The notes: generated by a model from the sequence alone, not told the origin. 64,000 nucleotides of DNA from Streptomyces lanatus (GCF_014655715.1 NZ_BNBM01000011.1:124001-188000), one strand, 5' to 3'; counted from the stretch's first letter, positions 34,050 through 43,012 are shown. A program made the numbers and translations.

Positions 34050-34403
34050 TTACGCACGCAAGACCTTCGCCCAATCATCCGGCACCCGCCCCGCAGGCCC
34101 CGGCGCAGGCTGATCCGCAGGATGACTGACAGGCGCAGCCAACTCAGGACCGGCCTCGAACAACTCGCTCGTCGCGTAGTTCCAGTACCACTCCTCACCC
34201 GGCTCGAAGCTCTGCACCAACGGATGCCCGGTCTCCCGGAAATGCGCCGTCGCATGCTTGGCGGGCGAACTGTCACAGCACCCCACATTCCCGCACTGCG
34301 CACACCGCCGCAGATGGAACCACCACCCACCGACCGCGTCGCAGGACGCACACCCGCTTCCGCTCGGCGGCACGCTGGGGTCGATACCGTCGATGTCGGT
34401 CAT
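34050..34403 (-). CDS. UBP-type zinc-finger protein
   Basis: 117 residues. A ZnF-UBP domain spans about 15-80: CASCDAVGGWWFHLRRCAQCGNVGCCDSSPAKHATAHFRETGHPL gives the C-C...C-C-C...H-H ligand set. A conserved tail SFEPGEEWYWNYATSELFE follows. In eukaryotes this fold grips the free C-terminal Gly-Gly of ubiquitin; bacterial ligands are unknown. The ATG overlaps the histidine-kinase stop (ATGA), so it is the coupled last gene of a three-gene signalling cassette. Confidence 0.9.
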   Translation of the reverse strand: MTDIDGIDPSVPPSGSGCASCDAVGGWWFHLRRCAQCGNVGCCDSSPAKHATAHFRETGHPLVQSFEPGEEWYWNYATSELFEAGPELAAPVSHPADQPAPGPAGRVPDDWAKVLRA

Positions 34404-35839
34404 GAGGCCTCCTCGGAGGTGAAGGGCAGCAGCACCTGGAACCGTGTGTCGCCCGGCTCGGACTCCACCTGGATCGTGCCGTGGTGCTTGTTGACCACGA
34501 TCCGCCAGGAGATGTCGAGACCGAGCCCGGTGCCCTCGCCCACGGGTTTGGTGGTGAAGAAGGGGTCGAAGATCCGCCCCCGGTCCGCCGCCGGAATGCC
34601 GATCCCGGTGTCGCGGAACTCCACCAGCAGCCGGTCGTGATCGGCGGCGGTCCGCACGGCCAACGTCCCTTCGCCGCCCGCGCTGTTGATCGCGGAGACC
34701 GCGTTGTCGATGAGGTTCGTCCACACCTGGTTGAGCTCCGCCGGGTACGCCGGGATCCGCGGCAGCGAGCGGTCGTATTCCTTGACGACCTTGATCTGCG
34801 GCCCGATCTTGCTGGAGAGCATCAGCAGGGTGCTGTCGAGGAGTTCGTGCACGTCGGCGTTCTGGAAGGGCGCGCGGTCGAGCTGGGAGTACTGCTTGGC
34901 GGCGTCGACCAGATGGGAGATGCGGGTGGTGGAGTCGTTGATCTCGTCCATCAACAGCTCGGTCTCGACGGTGTAGTTGAGCCATCCGATCGCGTTCGGC
35001 AGGATCTCCTCGTCCACCGCCGTGGCGACCTGGTCGAGCCAGTCCACGTCGAGTCCGGCCTGTACGAAGGTGGGCGCGATCCGCCAGCCTTCCTGGATGT
35101 CGTGGTCGTCGAGCCAGTCGGTGACCGTGTCCTCCCGGTCGGCGGCCTCCAGCGGGCTGAGCGTCGGCGCCTTCGCGACCCGTTCCGCAGTGCGCTCCTG
35201 GATGTCGATGAGGTTGGCCATGACCTCGGGGGAGTAGGAGCCCTGGGCGATGATGGCCAGCTTGTGCCGCATCTTGCCGACCCGCTCGCGCAGCGTCGAG
35301 GTGGCCCGTACGGCCGCCGCGGCCGGGTTGTTGAGTTCGTGGGTGAGTCCGGCGGACAGCGAGCCCAGCGCCAGCAGCCGCTCACGCTGGTTGATGGCCA
35401 GCTGGGTGCTCTTCTGCCCGAAGAAGAGGCCCTCCAGCAGATGCAGGGCCATCGGGAACCACTCCTGGATGACGGCCGCGAACGTCTCGGCGGGCAGCAC
35501 GAAGAACCGCGTCGGTTCCGTGACCCGCATCGAGCTGTTGTAGACCTGCGGCACCCGGTCCCCGAGATAGGCCTGCCAGGCCCCGGAGTACACCCCGCGC
35601 TGGGAGGTGCGATTGACCTCCACGTCGTCCTCGCCGACCCGCCGGGACAGCACGACGGTGCCCTCGACCATGACGTAGAAGCAGGTCGCCGGGTCGCCCT
35701 CGGTGTAGACCGGGCCGGGCTCGAACTTCTCCACCCGGCCCTCGCTGCACAGCCGGCCCAGCTGCTCGGGGGTGAGCTTCTCGAACAGGAACAGCGACCC
35801 GATCTCGGCGGGCTCGCACGGCATCAACCGGCCGCTCAT
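34400..35839 (-). CDS. Cytoplasmic histidine kinase with N-terminal cNMP-binding domain
   Basis: 479 residues. The N-terminal Crp-like cNMP fold (about 15-135; FLFEKLTPEQLGRLCSEGRVEKFEPGPVYTEGD, FYVMVEGTVVLSRR) precedes a HisKA segment with the phosphoacceptor in LTHELNNPAAAA. The ATPase domain has the N box (NQVWTNLIDNAVSAIN), G1 (FRDTGIGIP), F box (DPFFTTKP) and G2 (GEGTGLGLDISW). No membrane helix is seen, so the signal is cytosolic, perhaps a nucleotide. Its ATG overlaps the stop of the response-regulator/flavoprotein gene upstream (ATGA), and its stop overlaps the UBP-finger start. Confidence 0.92.
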   Translation of the reverse strand: MSGRLMPCEPAEIGSLFLFEKLTPEQLGRLCSEGRVEKFEPGPVYTEGDPATCFYVMVEGTVVLSRRVGEDDVEVNRTSQRGVYSGAWQAYLGDRVPQVYNSSMRVTEPTRFFVLPAETFAAVIQEWFPMALHLLEGLFFGQKSTQLAINQRERLLALGSLSAGLTHELNNPAAAAVRATSTLRERVGKMRHKLAIIAQGSYSPEVMANLIDIQERTAERVAKAPTLSPLEAADREDTVTDWLDDHDIQEGWRIAPTFVQAGLDVDWLDQVATAVDEEILPNAIGWLNYTVETELLMDEINDSTTRISHLVDAAKQYSQLDRAPFQNADVHELLDSTLLMLSSKIGPQIKVVKEYDRSLPRIPAYPAELNQVWTNLIDNAVSAINSAGGEGTLAVRTAADHDRLLVEFRDTGIGIPAADRGRIFDPFFTTKPVGEGTGLGLDISWRIVVNKHHGTIQVESEPGDTRFQVLLPFTSEEAS

Positions 35840-37512
35840 GACTGCTCCAGGTAGCGGTGGACGAGCATCACGGCCATGGCTCCCTCTCCAACGGCGGACG
35901 CGACACGCTTGGCGGACTCGGCGCGGGCGTCGCCCGCCACGAACACGCCGGGCACATTGGTCTCCAGGTGGTACGGCGGCCGGTCCAGCTCCCACCCGGC
36001 CGGTGGCCGCCCGTCGGCGGTCAGGTCGGGCCCGGCCAGGATGAACCCGCGCCCGTCCCGCAGCACCGTCTCGTCGAGCCAGTCGGTCAGTGGGGCCGCG
36101 CCGATGAACACGAACATCCACTGCGCGTCGACGAGTTCGGTGCGCTCGCTGTCGATGTCGCGCAGCGTCAGCTGCTCCAGGTGGTCGGAGCCGTGCGCGG
36201 ACTCGACGACCGTGCGGGCGCGCACCGAGATGTTCGGTGCCTCCTCGATCTGCTGGATCAGATAGTGCGACATGGACGTCGACAGCGACTCGCCGCGCAC
36301 CAGCAGCGTGACGGACTTCGCGCCCCGGGACAGATACATCGCCGCCTGCCCCGCGGAGTTGGCGCCGCCGACGATGTACACGTCCTGCCCCTGGCAGGCG
36401 GGCGCCTCGGTGAGCGCCGATCCGTAGTACACCCCGCATCCGGTCAGGTCGTCACAGCCCGGCGCCTGAAGCTGCCGGTACGACACGCCGGTCGCCAGGA
36501 TCACGCTGTGCGCGGCGACCGCGGAGCCGTCCGAGAACCGTACGATCCGTGCGGCGCCGCAGACCTCGAGACCCGTCACCTCGCGCGCGGTGAGGATCTC
36601 GGCACCGAACTTCGCCGCCTGCCGCCGGGCCCGGTCGGTGAGCTGGCCGCCCGACACACCGTCCGGGAAGCCCAGGTAGTTCTCGATACGGGAGCTCTGC
36701 CCTGCCTGCCCACCGGTCGCCGACCGCTCCACCAGCACGGTCCGCAGCCCCTCCGACGCCCCGTACACGGCCGCGCCGAGGCCGGCCGGGCCGCCGCCGA
36801 TGACGACCAGGTCGTAGAAGTCGGCGGTCGGCGTCGTCGCAAGGCCGACCTTCGCGGCCAGCTCGGGTGCCTCGGGAGCGATGAGGGGCGTCCCGTCCGG
36901 GGTGATCACCAGCGGCAGCCGCTGCCCGTCCTGCTCCGCCGCGGCCAGCAGCCGCTGTCCCTCGGGTTCGTCGGCCGAGTACCAGCGGTACGGCACCTGG
37001 TTGCGGGCCAGGAACTCCCGGACGTCCGACGACCGCGCCGACCAGCGGTGTCCGACCACCTTGGTGCTGGGCACCGGTCGGTAGTCGCTGCGCCGCCACG
37101 CCTCAAGGAGATCGTCCAGGACCGGATAGAGCTTCTCCTCCGGCGGATCCCACGGCTTGAGGAGGTAGTGGTCAAGGTCCACGACATTGATCGCGTCGAT
37201 CGCCGCGCTCGTGTCCGCGTACGCGGTCAGCAGCACCCGCCGCGCACCCGGGTACACGTCCAGGGCCTGTTCCAGGAACTCGATGCCGTTCATCTGCGGC
37301 ATGCGGTAATCGGCCAGGATCACCGCCACGAGATCACCGCGCAGCTTCAGCTCACGCAGCGCCTCCAGCGCGGACGCGCCGGACTCCGCCCGCACGATCC
37401 GGTGCGACGCGCCGTAGCGCCGCCGCAGATCGCGGGCGACCGCCCGGGAGACTCCCGGGTCGTCGTCCACGGTCAGGATGACGGTCCGCGCTGCTTCGGC
37501 GGCCTGTGTCAT
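35836..37512 (-). CDS. Response regulator-thioredoxin-reductase-like fusion flavoprotein
   Basis: 558 residues with three parts. Residues 8-130 are a receiver domain with phosphoacceptor D68 (VILADYRMP) and K119 (LLKPWD). Residues about 150-205 look like a glutaredoxin-like fold without CxxC (DVREFLARNQVPYRWYS, LPLVITPDGTPL). From about 212, a thioredoxin-reductase-like part binds FAD (LVVIGGGPAGLGAAVYGASEGL) and NAD(P)H (VYIVGGANSAGQAAMYLS) and ends VFVAGDARAESAKRVASAVGEGAMAV. The redox CxxC of true TrxR is missing: that stretch reads GCGVYYGSA. It may be a phosphorylation-controlled flavoprotein. First gene of the coupled cassette. Confidence 0.9.
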   Translation of the reverse strand: MTQAAEAARTVILTVDDDPGVSRAVARDLRRRYGASHRIVRAESGASALEALRELKLRGDLVAVILADYRMPQMNGIEFLEQALDVYPGARRVLLTAYADTSAAIDAINVVDLDHYLLKPWDPPEEKLYPVLDDLLEAWRRSDYRPVPSTKVVGHRWSARSSDVREFLARNQVPYRWYSADEPEGQRLLAAAEQDGQRLPLVITPDGTPLIAPEAPELAAKVGLATTPTADFYDLVVIGGGPAGLGAAVYGASEGLRTVLVERSATGGQAGQSSRIENYLGFPDGVSGGQLTDRARRQAAKFGAEILTAREVTGLEVCGAARIVRFSDGSAVAAHSVILATGVSYRQLQAPGCDDLTGCGVYYGSALTEAPACQGQDVYIVGGANSAGQAAMYLSRGAKSVTLLVRGESLSTSMSHYLIQQIEEAPNISVRARTVVESAHGSDHLEQLTLRDIDSERTELVDAQWMFVFIGAAPLTDWLDETVLRDGRGFILAGPDLTADGRPPAGWELDRPPYHLETNVPGVFVAGDARAESAKRVASAVGEGAMAVMLVHRYLEQS

Positions 37513-37632
37513 ACGTCTCCCACCCCGAGAGTCCGATGTCAGGGCACGGCATCCCCGTCGTCACCGGCCCGGTCCCGCCCATCGTATGTTCGATCGCCCT
37601 GCTTCGCGCGGGTATGCCTGACCCTGCCGGTG

Positions 37633-37986
37633 TCAGCCTCGGCGCGCCCCGAGCACACAGAACTCATTGCCCTCGGGATCCATGAGGACCACCCACGGCT
37701 GGTCGCCCTGCCCCACGTCGGCGCGGCGTGCGCCGAGCGCGAGGAGGCGGTCGACCTCCGCGTCCCGGTCGTCGGGGCGGAAGTCGAGATGGAGACGGTT
37801 CTTGATCGTCTTGCGCTCCGGCACCGGCACGAAGAGCAGTCCCGGCAGCCGGTCCTTCTCTGGGCGGATCTCGTATTCGTCGGCCGAGTCGTTCAGCACG
37901 ACCCAGCCGAGGGCCTCGGCCCACCAGCGTCCCAGGGCCCCGGGATCGGCCGCGTCCACGATCACCTGTTCCCACTGCAATGCCAT
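37633..37986 (-). CDS. VOC family protein
   Basis: 117 residues of the single-domain glyoxalase-like type common in Streptomyces: VIVDAADPGALGRWWAEALGW, RLHLDFRPDDRDAEVDRLLALGA and VVLMDPEGNEFCVLG. The HLD and final E positions could bind a metal. The function is unknown. The ATG at 37986 begins MALQWEQV. It lies 120 bases upstream of the response-regulator/flavoprotein start on the same strand and diverges from the stress-protein gene. Confidence 0.85.
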   Translation of the reverse strand: MALQWEQVIVDAADPGALGRWWAEALGWVVLNDSADEYEIRPEKDRLPGLLFVPVPERKTIKNRLHLDFRPDDRDAEVDRLLALGARRADVGQGDQPWVVLMDPEGNEFCVLGARRG

Positions 37987-38047
37987 GGCCGCAGCGTAGT
38001 GAAGACTGGTCCCACGGATGTGATCGTGACACGAGGAGGCAGCCGGA

Positions 38048-38920
38048 ATGACGCGCCCGATCACCGCAGGGGTGGACGGTTCGCAGGAGAGCCTCGCGGG
38101 GCTGGCCTGGGCCGCCCGTGAGGCCGTCCGCCGGGGGCTCGCGCTGCGGGTGGTGCACGCCTGGCGGTTCCAGCCGCACGACGCCATCGACGCGGGGGAC
38201 CCGGACACCCAGGCCCAGTGGGCGCGCGAAGGGCTGGCCGAGGCCACCCGGTCCGTCACCGAACGGCACCCGGGCCTGGAGGTCGCCACCGACGTCCTCG
38301 ACGGCGGGCCCGCCGAGACGCTGACCGCCGCCGCGGCCGAGTCCGAGATGCTGGTCCTCGGATCCCGGGGCCGCCCCGCGGTCGTCGGGTTCCTGCTGGG
38401 TTCCGTGGGCCAGCAGGTGATCGCCGGCGCCGCGAGCACCGTCGTCCTCGTACGGTCCGGGGACCAGCCGTCCGCCGAGGCCGCCGGGCGGGAGATCGTC
38501 GTCGGCCAGCACGGCGACGAGGAGGACAGCGCCGCACTGCTGCGGTTCGCCTTCGAGACCGCCGCGGCGCGCGGCGCGACCGTGCGCGCCGTACGGGCGT
38601 GGACCCTGCCGCCCCTGTTCGCCTACAGCCCGGGCTCCCTCAAGCTTCTCGACGAGGCCGGGGGACTGGAGCCGTACGAGAAGAAGGCCCTGGGTGACGC
38701 GCTGCGGCCGTGGCGGGAGCGGTTCCCGGACGTCCATGTCGTCGAGCATGTCGAGATGGGCAGCGCCGGGCAGGTGCTGCTGTCGGTCTCCGGGCGGGCC
38801 CAGCTGATGGTCGTGGGCCGCCGCGCGCGCCGTACCGCCGTGGGCGCTCGGATCGGCTCGGTGGCGCACGGCGTCCTGCACCACGCGGACTGCCCGGTCG
38901 CGGTCGTGCCGCACAACTGA
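38048..38920 (+). CDS. Universal stress protein, tandem UspA domains
   Basis: 290 residues with two UspA folds. The first is about 3-140 (ITAGVDGSQESLAGLAWAAREAVRRG...VLGSRGRPAVVGFLLGSVGQQVIAGAASTVVLVR). The second is about 155-288 and ends VVGRRARRTAVGARIGSVAHGVLHHADCPVAVVPHN. The first domain keeps the ATP-binding G-x2-G-x9-G(S) pattern as GSRGRPAVVGFLLGS. Such proteins bind ATP and accumulate under starvation or hypoxia. AGGAGG precedes the ATG. A convergent DUF4032 gene ends 10 bases after it. Confidence 0.92.
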   Translation: MTRPITAGVDGSQESLAGLAWAAREAVRRGLALRVVHAWRFQPHDAIDAGDPDTQAQWAREGLAEATRSVTERHPGLEVATDVLDGGPAETLTAAAAESEMLVLGSRGRPAVVGFLLGSVGQQVIAGAASTVVLVRSGDQPSAEAAGREIVVGQHGDEEDSAALLRFAFETAAARGATVRAVRAWTLPPLFAYSPGSLKLLDEAGGLEPYEKKALGDALRPWRERFPDVHVVEHVEMGSAGQVLLSVSGRAQLMVVGRRARRTAVGARIGSVAHGVLHHADCPVAVVPHN

Positions 38921-38930
38921 GGCGGTCGGG

Positions 38931-40166
38931 TCAGTCGGACGCGGTCGGGCGCAGTGTCTCGCGGGCCGTGGGCAGGATGTTGCTGATGTAGTCCTCGACC
39001 GCCGTGTCCAGGCCTATGTCGTGCTGTGCCCGCTCGGACAGGTACCAGCGGTGTTCGAGCAGCTCGTGGTAGATCTCGGCCGCGTCCATGGAACCGCGCA
39101 GCTCCCGCGGCACGGCTCGCACGGTGGGCCGGAAGACATCGCGCACCCAGCGGTGCGCGAGCACCTCCGGGCTGGCGCCGAGCGGGTCGCCCGGTTCGTA
39201 GTCGTCCTGGGTGGCCATCCAGCTCTCCAGGTCGTTCAGCAGCCTTCGGGCCTGGTTCTCCTCGGCGTCCAGGCCCGTCAGGCGCAGCAGCTGGCGCTGA
39301 TGGTGGCCGGCGTCGACGACCTTCGGTACGAAGGTGACCGTGTCGCCGTTGGTGGCGTGCTCGATCTGCATCTCGGCCACATCGAAACCGAGGTCGTTGA
39401 GACGACGTATCCGGCGTTCTATGTAGTGGTACTTGCCCGCCGGGTACACCGAGGTGCGGGTCAGCTCCTGCCACAGGCTGCCGTAGCGGGCGCAGATCTC
39501 GGTGCCGAACTCGATCGGGTCGACGGAGGGGTGCAGCGCCCCGGACGCCTCCAGGTCCAGCAGCTCCCCGCTGATGTTGACCCGGGCGAGGTCCAGGTCG
39601 TAGTCGCGCTGGCCGTCGCTGAGCTGCGGATGCAGATCGCCGGTCTCGGCGTCCACCAGATACGCGGCGTAGGCCCCGGCGTCGCGCCGGAACAGCGTGT
39701 TGGACAGCGAGCAGTCACCCCACGCGAACCCGGCCAGGTGGAGCCGGACCAGCAGCACGGCCAGGGCGTCCATCAGCCGGTGCATGGTCGCCGGGCGCAT
39801 CGTCGTCTCGAACATCGAGCGGTACGGCTGGGAGCCGCGCAGATGCCGGGTGACCAGCACCGACTCCAGCGGGGCGCCGGCGGCGTCGGTGCGGCCGGTG
39901 ACCACGGCCAGCGGGTCCACCGCCGGGATGCCGAGCCGGTCCAGGTCGCGCAGCAGCTCGTACTCGCGCAGGGCCGGGCGCTCGGCGAGTTCCTTGACGG
40001 CGATCACCTCGCTGCCTGCCCGGGCGTAGCGCACGATGTGGCGGGAGATACCGCGCGGCAGCGGCACCAGGACCTCCTCCGGCCACTGCTCCAGGGGCAG
40101 CTGCCAGGGCAGCTCCAGCAGGAGCGCGGGGTGCTCCGGATTCGTCGCGCTGATCTGGAGTGCCAT
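38931..40166 (-). CDS. DUF4032 domain protein (kinase-fold related)
   Basis: 411 residues. The N-terminal part resembles a lipopolysaccharide-kinase/RIO-like fold: IAVKELAERPALREYELLRDLDRLGIP carries the VAVK-like lysine and Glu, and GFAWGDCSLSNTLF is a variant catalytic loop (HGDLxxxN becomes WGDCSLSN). YLVDAETGDL replaces DFG. The C-terminal half (about 230-400; DLGFDVAEMQIEH, HRWVRDVFRPTVRAVP, YHELLEHRWYLSERAQHDI) is the DUF4032 region. Actinobacterial members are uncharacterised; a small-molecule or protein kinase activity is inference. Confidence 0.85.
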   Translation of the reverse strand: MALQISATNPEHPALLLELPWQLPLEQWPEEVLVPLPRGISRHIVRYARAGSEVIAVKELAERPALREYELLRDLDRLGIPAVDPLAVVTGRTDAAGAPLESVLVTRHLRGSQPYRSMFETTMRPATMHRLMDALAVLLVRLHLAGFAWGDCSLSNTLFRRDAGAYAAYLVDAETGDLHPQLSDGQRDYDLDLARVNISGELLDLEASGALHPSVDPIEFGTEICARYGSLWQELTRTSVYPAGKYHYIERRIRRLNDLGFDVAEMQIEHATNGDTVTFVPKVVDAGHHQRQLLRLTGLDAEENQARRLLNDLESWMATQDDYEPGDPLGASPEVLAHRWVRDVFRPTVRAVPRELRGSMDAAEIYHELLEHRWYLSERAQHDIGLDTAVEDYISNILPTARETLRPTASD

Positions 40167-40206
40167 GGGCCGTTCGTCCTCGCCTCGCGGTGATCGTCAG
40201 CTCAGC

Positions 40207-40953
40207 CTAAAGGGCCCGCTCGCGGGCCTGAAGAGCTGCTTCCCGCACCGAACCCCGGTGCAGCGGGCCATGCCCCGGCAGCAGCACATCGCCCTTGAGG
40301 CTCTCGAGCGCGGCCAGCGACGACACGGCCTGCGCACGCTCACGGTGGAACATGTCCGGCAGCAGCTGCGGCCCCTTGACCCGCGAAGTCGGGTGCCCGC
40401 TGACCAGGGCGTCGCCCGCGATCACCACACCGGCGTCCGGCAGATGGTAGGAGCAGTGCCCGTCGGTGTGGCCGGGCGTGTGCACCGGGAGGGGGCGGCC
40501 GGGCAGGTCCAGCGGGCCCGGCGCCGGGAACGCCTCGGGGGAGTCGACGGGGACGTGGGCGGTGCCGCCGGAGCGGATGGCGTGGATCGCCCAGGGCAGG
40601 ACACCGGGCCGCCAGCCGTTCCTCAGCACCGTCCCGACGCTGACCTGGTGCAGGAACTCCCGGCGGGCGTGCGGCACTTCGGCCTCGTGCAGATATATCG
40701 GCGTGCCGTACGTGGTGCGCAGATACTCGGCGTTGCCCAGATGGTCGGTGTGCGCGTGTGTGATCAGTACGGCCTTCACCGCCTCCGGGGCACTGCCCAC
40801 CTCCGCCAGCGAGGCGAGGAGCTTCTGCCGGTCCCCGGGGTAGCCGGTGTCGATCAGCGTGACCGCGTCCCCCTCGGTCAGGATCACCCAGTTGGTGTTG
40901 CTGCCGTGCACCAGATAGGTGCCGTCCGCGACTTGCTGCACTTCTGCCCGCAT
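40207..40953 (-). CDS. Metallo-beta-lactamase fold hydrolase
   Basis: 248 residues. The MBL zinc motif is ITHAHTDHLGNAEYL (HxHxDH); the other ligands are HTPGHTDGHCSYHL (His), IAGDALVSG (Asp) and a final LLPGHGPLHRG (His). It resembles the glyoxalase II/lactonase-like hydrolases; substrates could be thioesters or lactones. The ATG at 40953 begins MRAEVQQVADGTYLVHGSNTNW. It lies 40 bases downstream of nothing related; the DUF4032 gene starts just past its stop on the same strand. Confidence 0.88.
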   Translation of the reverse strand: MRAEVQQVADGTYLVHGSNTNWVILTEGDAVTLIDTGYPGDRQKLLASLAEVGSAPEAVKAVLITHAHTDHLGNAEYLRTTYGTPIYLHEAEVPHARREFLHQVSVGTVLRNGWRPGVLPWAIHAIRSGGTAHVPVDSPEAFPAPGPLDLPGRPLPVHTPGHTDGHCSYHLPDAGVVIAGDALVSGHPTSRVKGPQLLPDMFHRERAQAVSSLAALESLKGDVLLPGHGPLHRGSVREAALQARERAL

Positions 40954-41002
40954 GATCGTCCCGCGTGGTGAGGTCCGTGCCCGACGGACACAGCAAAGCA
41001 GA

Positions 41003-42175
41003 TCAAGGTGAAAGCGCGTTCGTCGGGGCCGTACGCATCCCGAACAGGAACCGCGTCAGCCGCGTCCTGCGCACCAGGCCCTCGTACAGGGCGAAAATCA
41101 CCACCAGCGAACCGGCCACGATCACCGCGTACTCGACCACGATCGGCGCCGACCAGCCCACCACGCCGTACGCCAGCGCGACCACGACCGGCTGGTGCAG
41201 GACGTACACCGGCAGGGCGGCGACGCCCAGGTATCGCATGACCGGGCCGGCCGGTGCGCGCGGCCGGTCCAGCAGCCCGAGGATCGCCACCACCAGGCAC
41301 CAACCCGCCGCGCTGAACAGAGCGCGGGTGACCAGCGCCAGCGGAGTGCGGTCGGTGAACGGATCGTCCAGCGTCATGAAACCGGGACTGCACGCGGCGA
41401 ACAGGACCACCCCCGCCAGGCCGAGCGGCCGGGCGAGCCGGCGCATGACGGCACGGATCCGCTCGTCCCCGGCGAGTGCGAAGCCGTAGAGGAAGAACAC
41501 GAGGTAGGCCCAGTGGTGCCAGGCCGCGTAGTTCTCCTCCATGCCCAGCGGCACATTGATCAGCGCGAGCGGCAGCACGGGCAGCAGAAGCAGGGCGGGG
41601 CGGCGGGCGACGATCTCCGCTGCACGGTCGCCGCCGGCCGCGAGGCGTTCCGCGACCGGGGCCAGCAGCAGGCAGAACGCGAGCAGCAGGAGCACGAACC
41701 ACAGATGGCCGGACTCGAAGTGCTCCCCGTCCACGAAGAACGGGAAGTCGGCGAGGTCGAGGTGGACGGTGAAATAGCGGGGCAGGAAGCGCCAGTACGA
41801 CTCGTGGTACTCCGGGTCGGCGGCGCGCAGCCGCAGCCACTGGGGGAGCGGGTTCAGCACGACCATGGTGAAGACCAGGGGAACTCCCAGGCGCACCAGG
41901 CGTTCTCGGGCGAAACGGCCGGCGCCGCGGCGGCTCACGGAGTACCGGGCGCCTAGCCCGGCGACGAGGAACAGCACGGGCATCGCCCAGACCACCGCGC
42001 ACCCCGCGAGGATCGTGATCGCCTCGGTGGTCTCCGTGTTCTGGACGTAGTAGTCGCCCTCCGTGGCGAAGACCAGGGCCGCGTGGAAGAAGACCAGACC
42101 GAGGACCACGAGGACGCGCAGCGCGTCGAGTTCGCCGCGCCGGGGAGGAGCCGTGGCCGGTGCCTGAGCGCTCAT
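41003..42175 (-). CDS. Membrane acyltransferase (acyltransferase 3 / OafA type)
   Basis: 390 residues with about ten membrane helices. The N-terminal ELDALRVLVVLGLVFFHAALVF contains the family's R-x10-H catalytic pair. LFLVAGLGARY, HLWFVLLLLAFCLLL and YVLHQPVVVALAYGVV are typical of the acyltransferase 3 family, which O-acetylates or acylates sugars at the membrane. The target is unknown. The ATG at 42175 (MSAQAPATAPPRRGELDAL) is chosen because conserved sequence begins 14 residues in. A terminator separates it from alkB upstream. Confidence 0.88.
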   Translation of the reverse strand: MSAQAPATAPPRRGELDALRVLVVLGLVFFHAALVFATEGDYYVQNTETTEAITILAGCAVVWAMPVLFLVAGLGARYSVSRRGAGRFARERLVRLGVPLVFTMVVLNPLPQWLRLRAADPEYHESYWRFLPRYFTVHLDLADFPFFVDGEHFESGHLWFVLLLLAFCLLLAPVAERLAAGGDRAAEIVARRPALLLLPVLPLALINVPLGMEENYAAWHHWAYLVFFLYGFALAGDERIRAVMRRLARPLGLAGVVLFAACSPGFMTLDDPFTDRTPLALVTRALFSAAGWCLVVAILGLLDRPRAPAGPVMRYLGVAALPVYVLHQPVVVALAYGVVGWSAPIVVEYAVIVAGSLVVIFALYEGLVRRTRLTRFLFGMRTAPTNALSP

Positions 42176-42217
42176 CCGCCTCAGTGTGGCGGCCCCGCAG
42201 GGCTTCGCCCAGAGGAA

Positions 42218-42252
42218 GGGCTGCCTCCGGCACCGTCCGCCGGAGGCAGCCC
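42218..42252 (-). terminator. Terminator after alkB
   Basis: Perfect 13-base arms GGGCTGCCTCCGG and CCGGAGGCAGCCC with a 9-base loop. It starts 32 bases below the alkB stop and lies above the acyltransferase start on the same strand. Confidence 0.75.
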
Positions 42253-42284
42253 CCGCGCACACCAAAAGCGGCCGCCTCTCCGCC

Positions 42285-42917
42285 TCAGTGCACGCCGTCC
42301 GGACGGAACTGCACGCTGATGCGCGGTCCCGTCGCGCGAGTGGTCTTCGGTATCGCGTGCTCCCAGGTCCGCTGACAGGAACCGCCCATCACGATCAGAT
42401 CGCCGTGCCCCAGCGGACGCCGCACCGTCTCGCCGCCGCCCCGCATCGGGCGCAGCAGCAGATCCCGGGGCGCGCCCACGGAGAGGATCGCGACCATCGT
42501 GTCCTCGCGTGCCCCCCGCCCGATCCGGTCCCCGTGCCAGGCGACGCTGTCCCGGCCGTCGCGGTAGTAGCAGAGCCCCGCCGTGGTGAACGGTTCGCCC
42601 AGCTCCTCGGCGTAGTGCGCGCTGAGCGCCTCGCGGGCCTCGGACAGCACCGGGTGCGGCAGCGCGTCGTCCCGGCCGAAGAACGCGAGCAGTCGGGGTA
42701 CGTCGACGACCTGGTCGTACATCTTGCGTCGCTCCGCGCGCCAGGGCACCTCGGCGGCGAGCTCTTCGAACAGCGCGTCGGAGCCCGTCAGCCAGCCGGG
42801 CAGGACGTCGATCCAGGCGCCGAGGCCGAGCGCGGTCCGGTGGATCCCGGCGAGGGAGCCGAGCCGCAGCTGGTCGGTCTGGTCGAAGAGGGAGCCCTGG
42901 AGGTGGTGCGTGCTCAT
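42285..42917 (-). CDS. alkB: Alpha-ketoglutarate/Fe(II) dioxygenase AlkB
   Basis: 210 residues. Iron ligands are visible as WHGDRIG (HxD) and the distal WEHAIPK (H). 2-oxoglutarate is held by the arginines of RISVQFRP near the C-terminus. FTTAGLCYYRDGRDSVAWHGD is the family signature. AlkB demethylates 1-methyladenine and 3-methylcytosine in DNA or RNA. The ATG at 42917 (MSTHHLQGSLFD) is used because the frame upstream runs through the repeat-bearing intergenic region. It diverges from a TetR gene. Confidence 0.92.
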   Translation of the reverse strand: MSTHHLQGSLFDQTDQLRLGSLAGIHRTALGLGAWIDVLPGWLTGSDALFEELAAEVPWRAERRKMYDQVVDVPRLLAFFGRDDALPHPVLSEAREALSAHYAEELGEPFTTAGLCYYRDGRDSVAWHGDRIGRGAREDTMVAILSVGAPRDLLLRPMRGGGETVRRPLGHGDLIVMGGSCQRTWEHAIPKTTRATGPRISVQFRPDGVH

Positions 42918-42964
42918 GGAGCCAGCGTACTCCTTAATCGAATATCTGTTCCCATTCTGGTTTG

Positions 42965-43012
42965 GTCTCTTCGACGGCCTCTTCGGTGGCCTCCTCGAAT
43001 GCCTCTTCGATG
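42965..43012. repeat. Four tandem 12-bp units in the alkB-tetR intergenic region
   Basis: Units at 42965, 42977, 42989 and 43001 read GTCTCTTCGACG, GCCTCTTCGGTG, GCCTCCTCGAAT and GCCTCTTCGATG; a further partial CTCTTTCGAT follows. The core is CTCTTCGA. They lie between the two divergent starts, so they may be protein-binding sites or a slippage-prone microrepeat. Confidence 0.7.
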
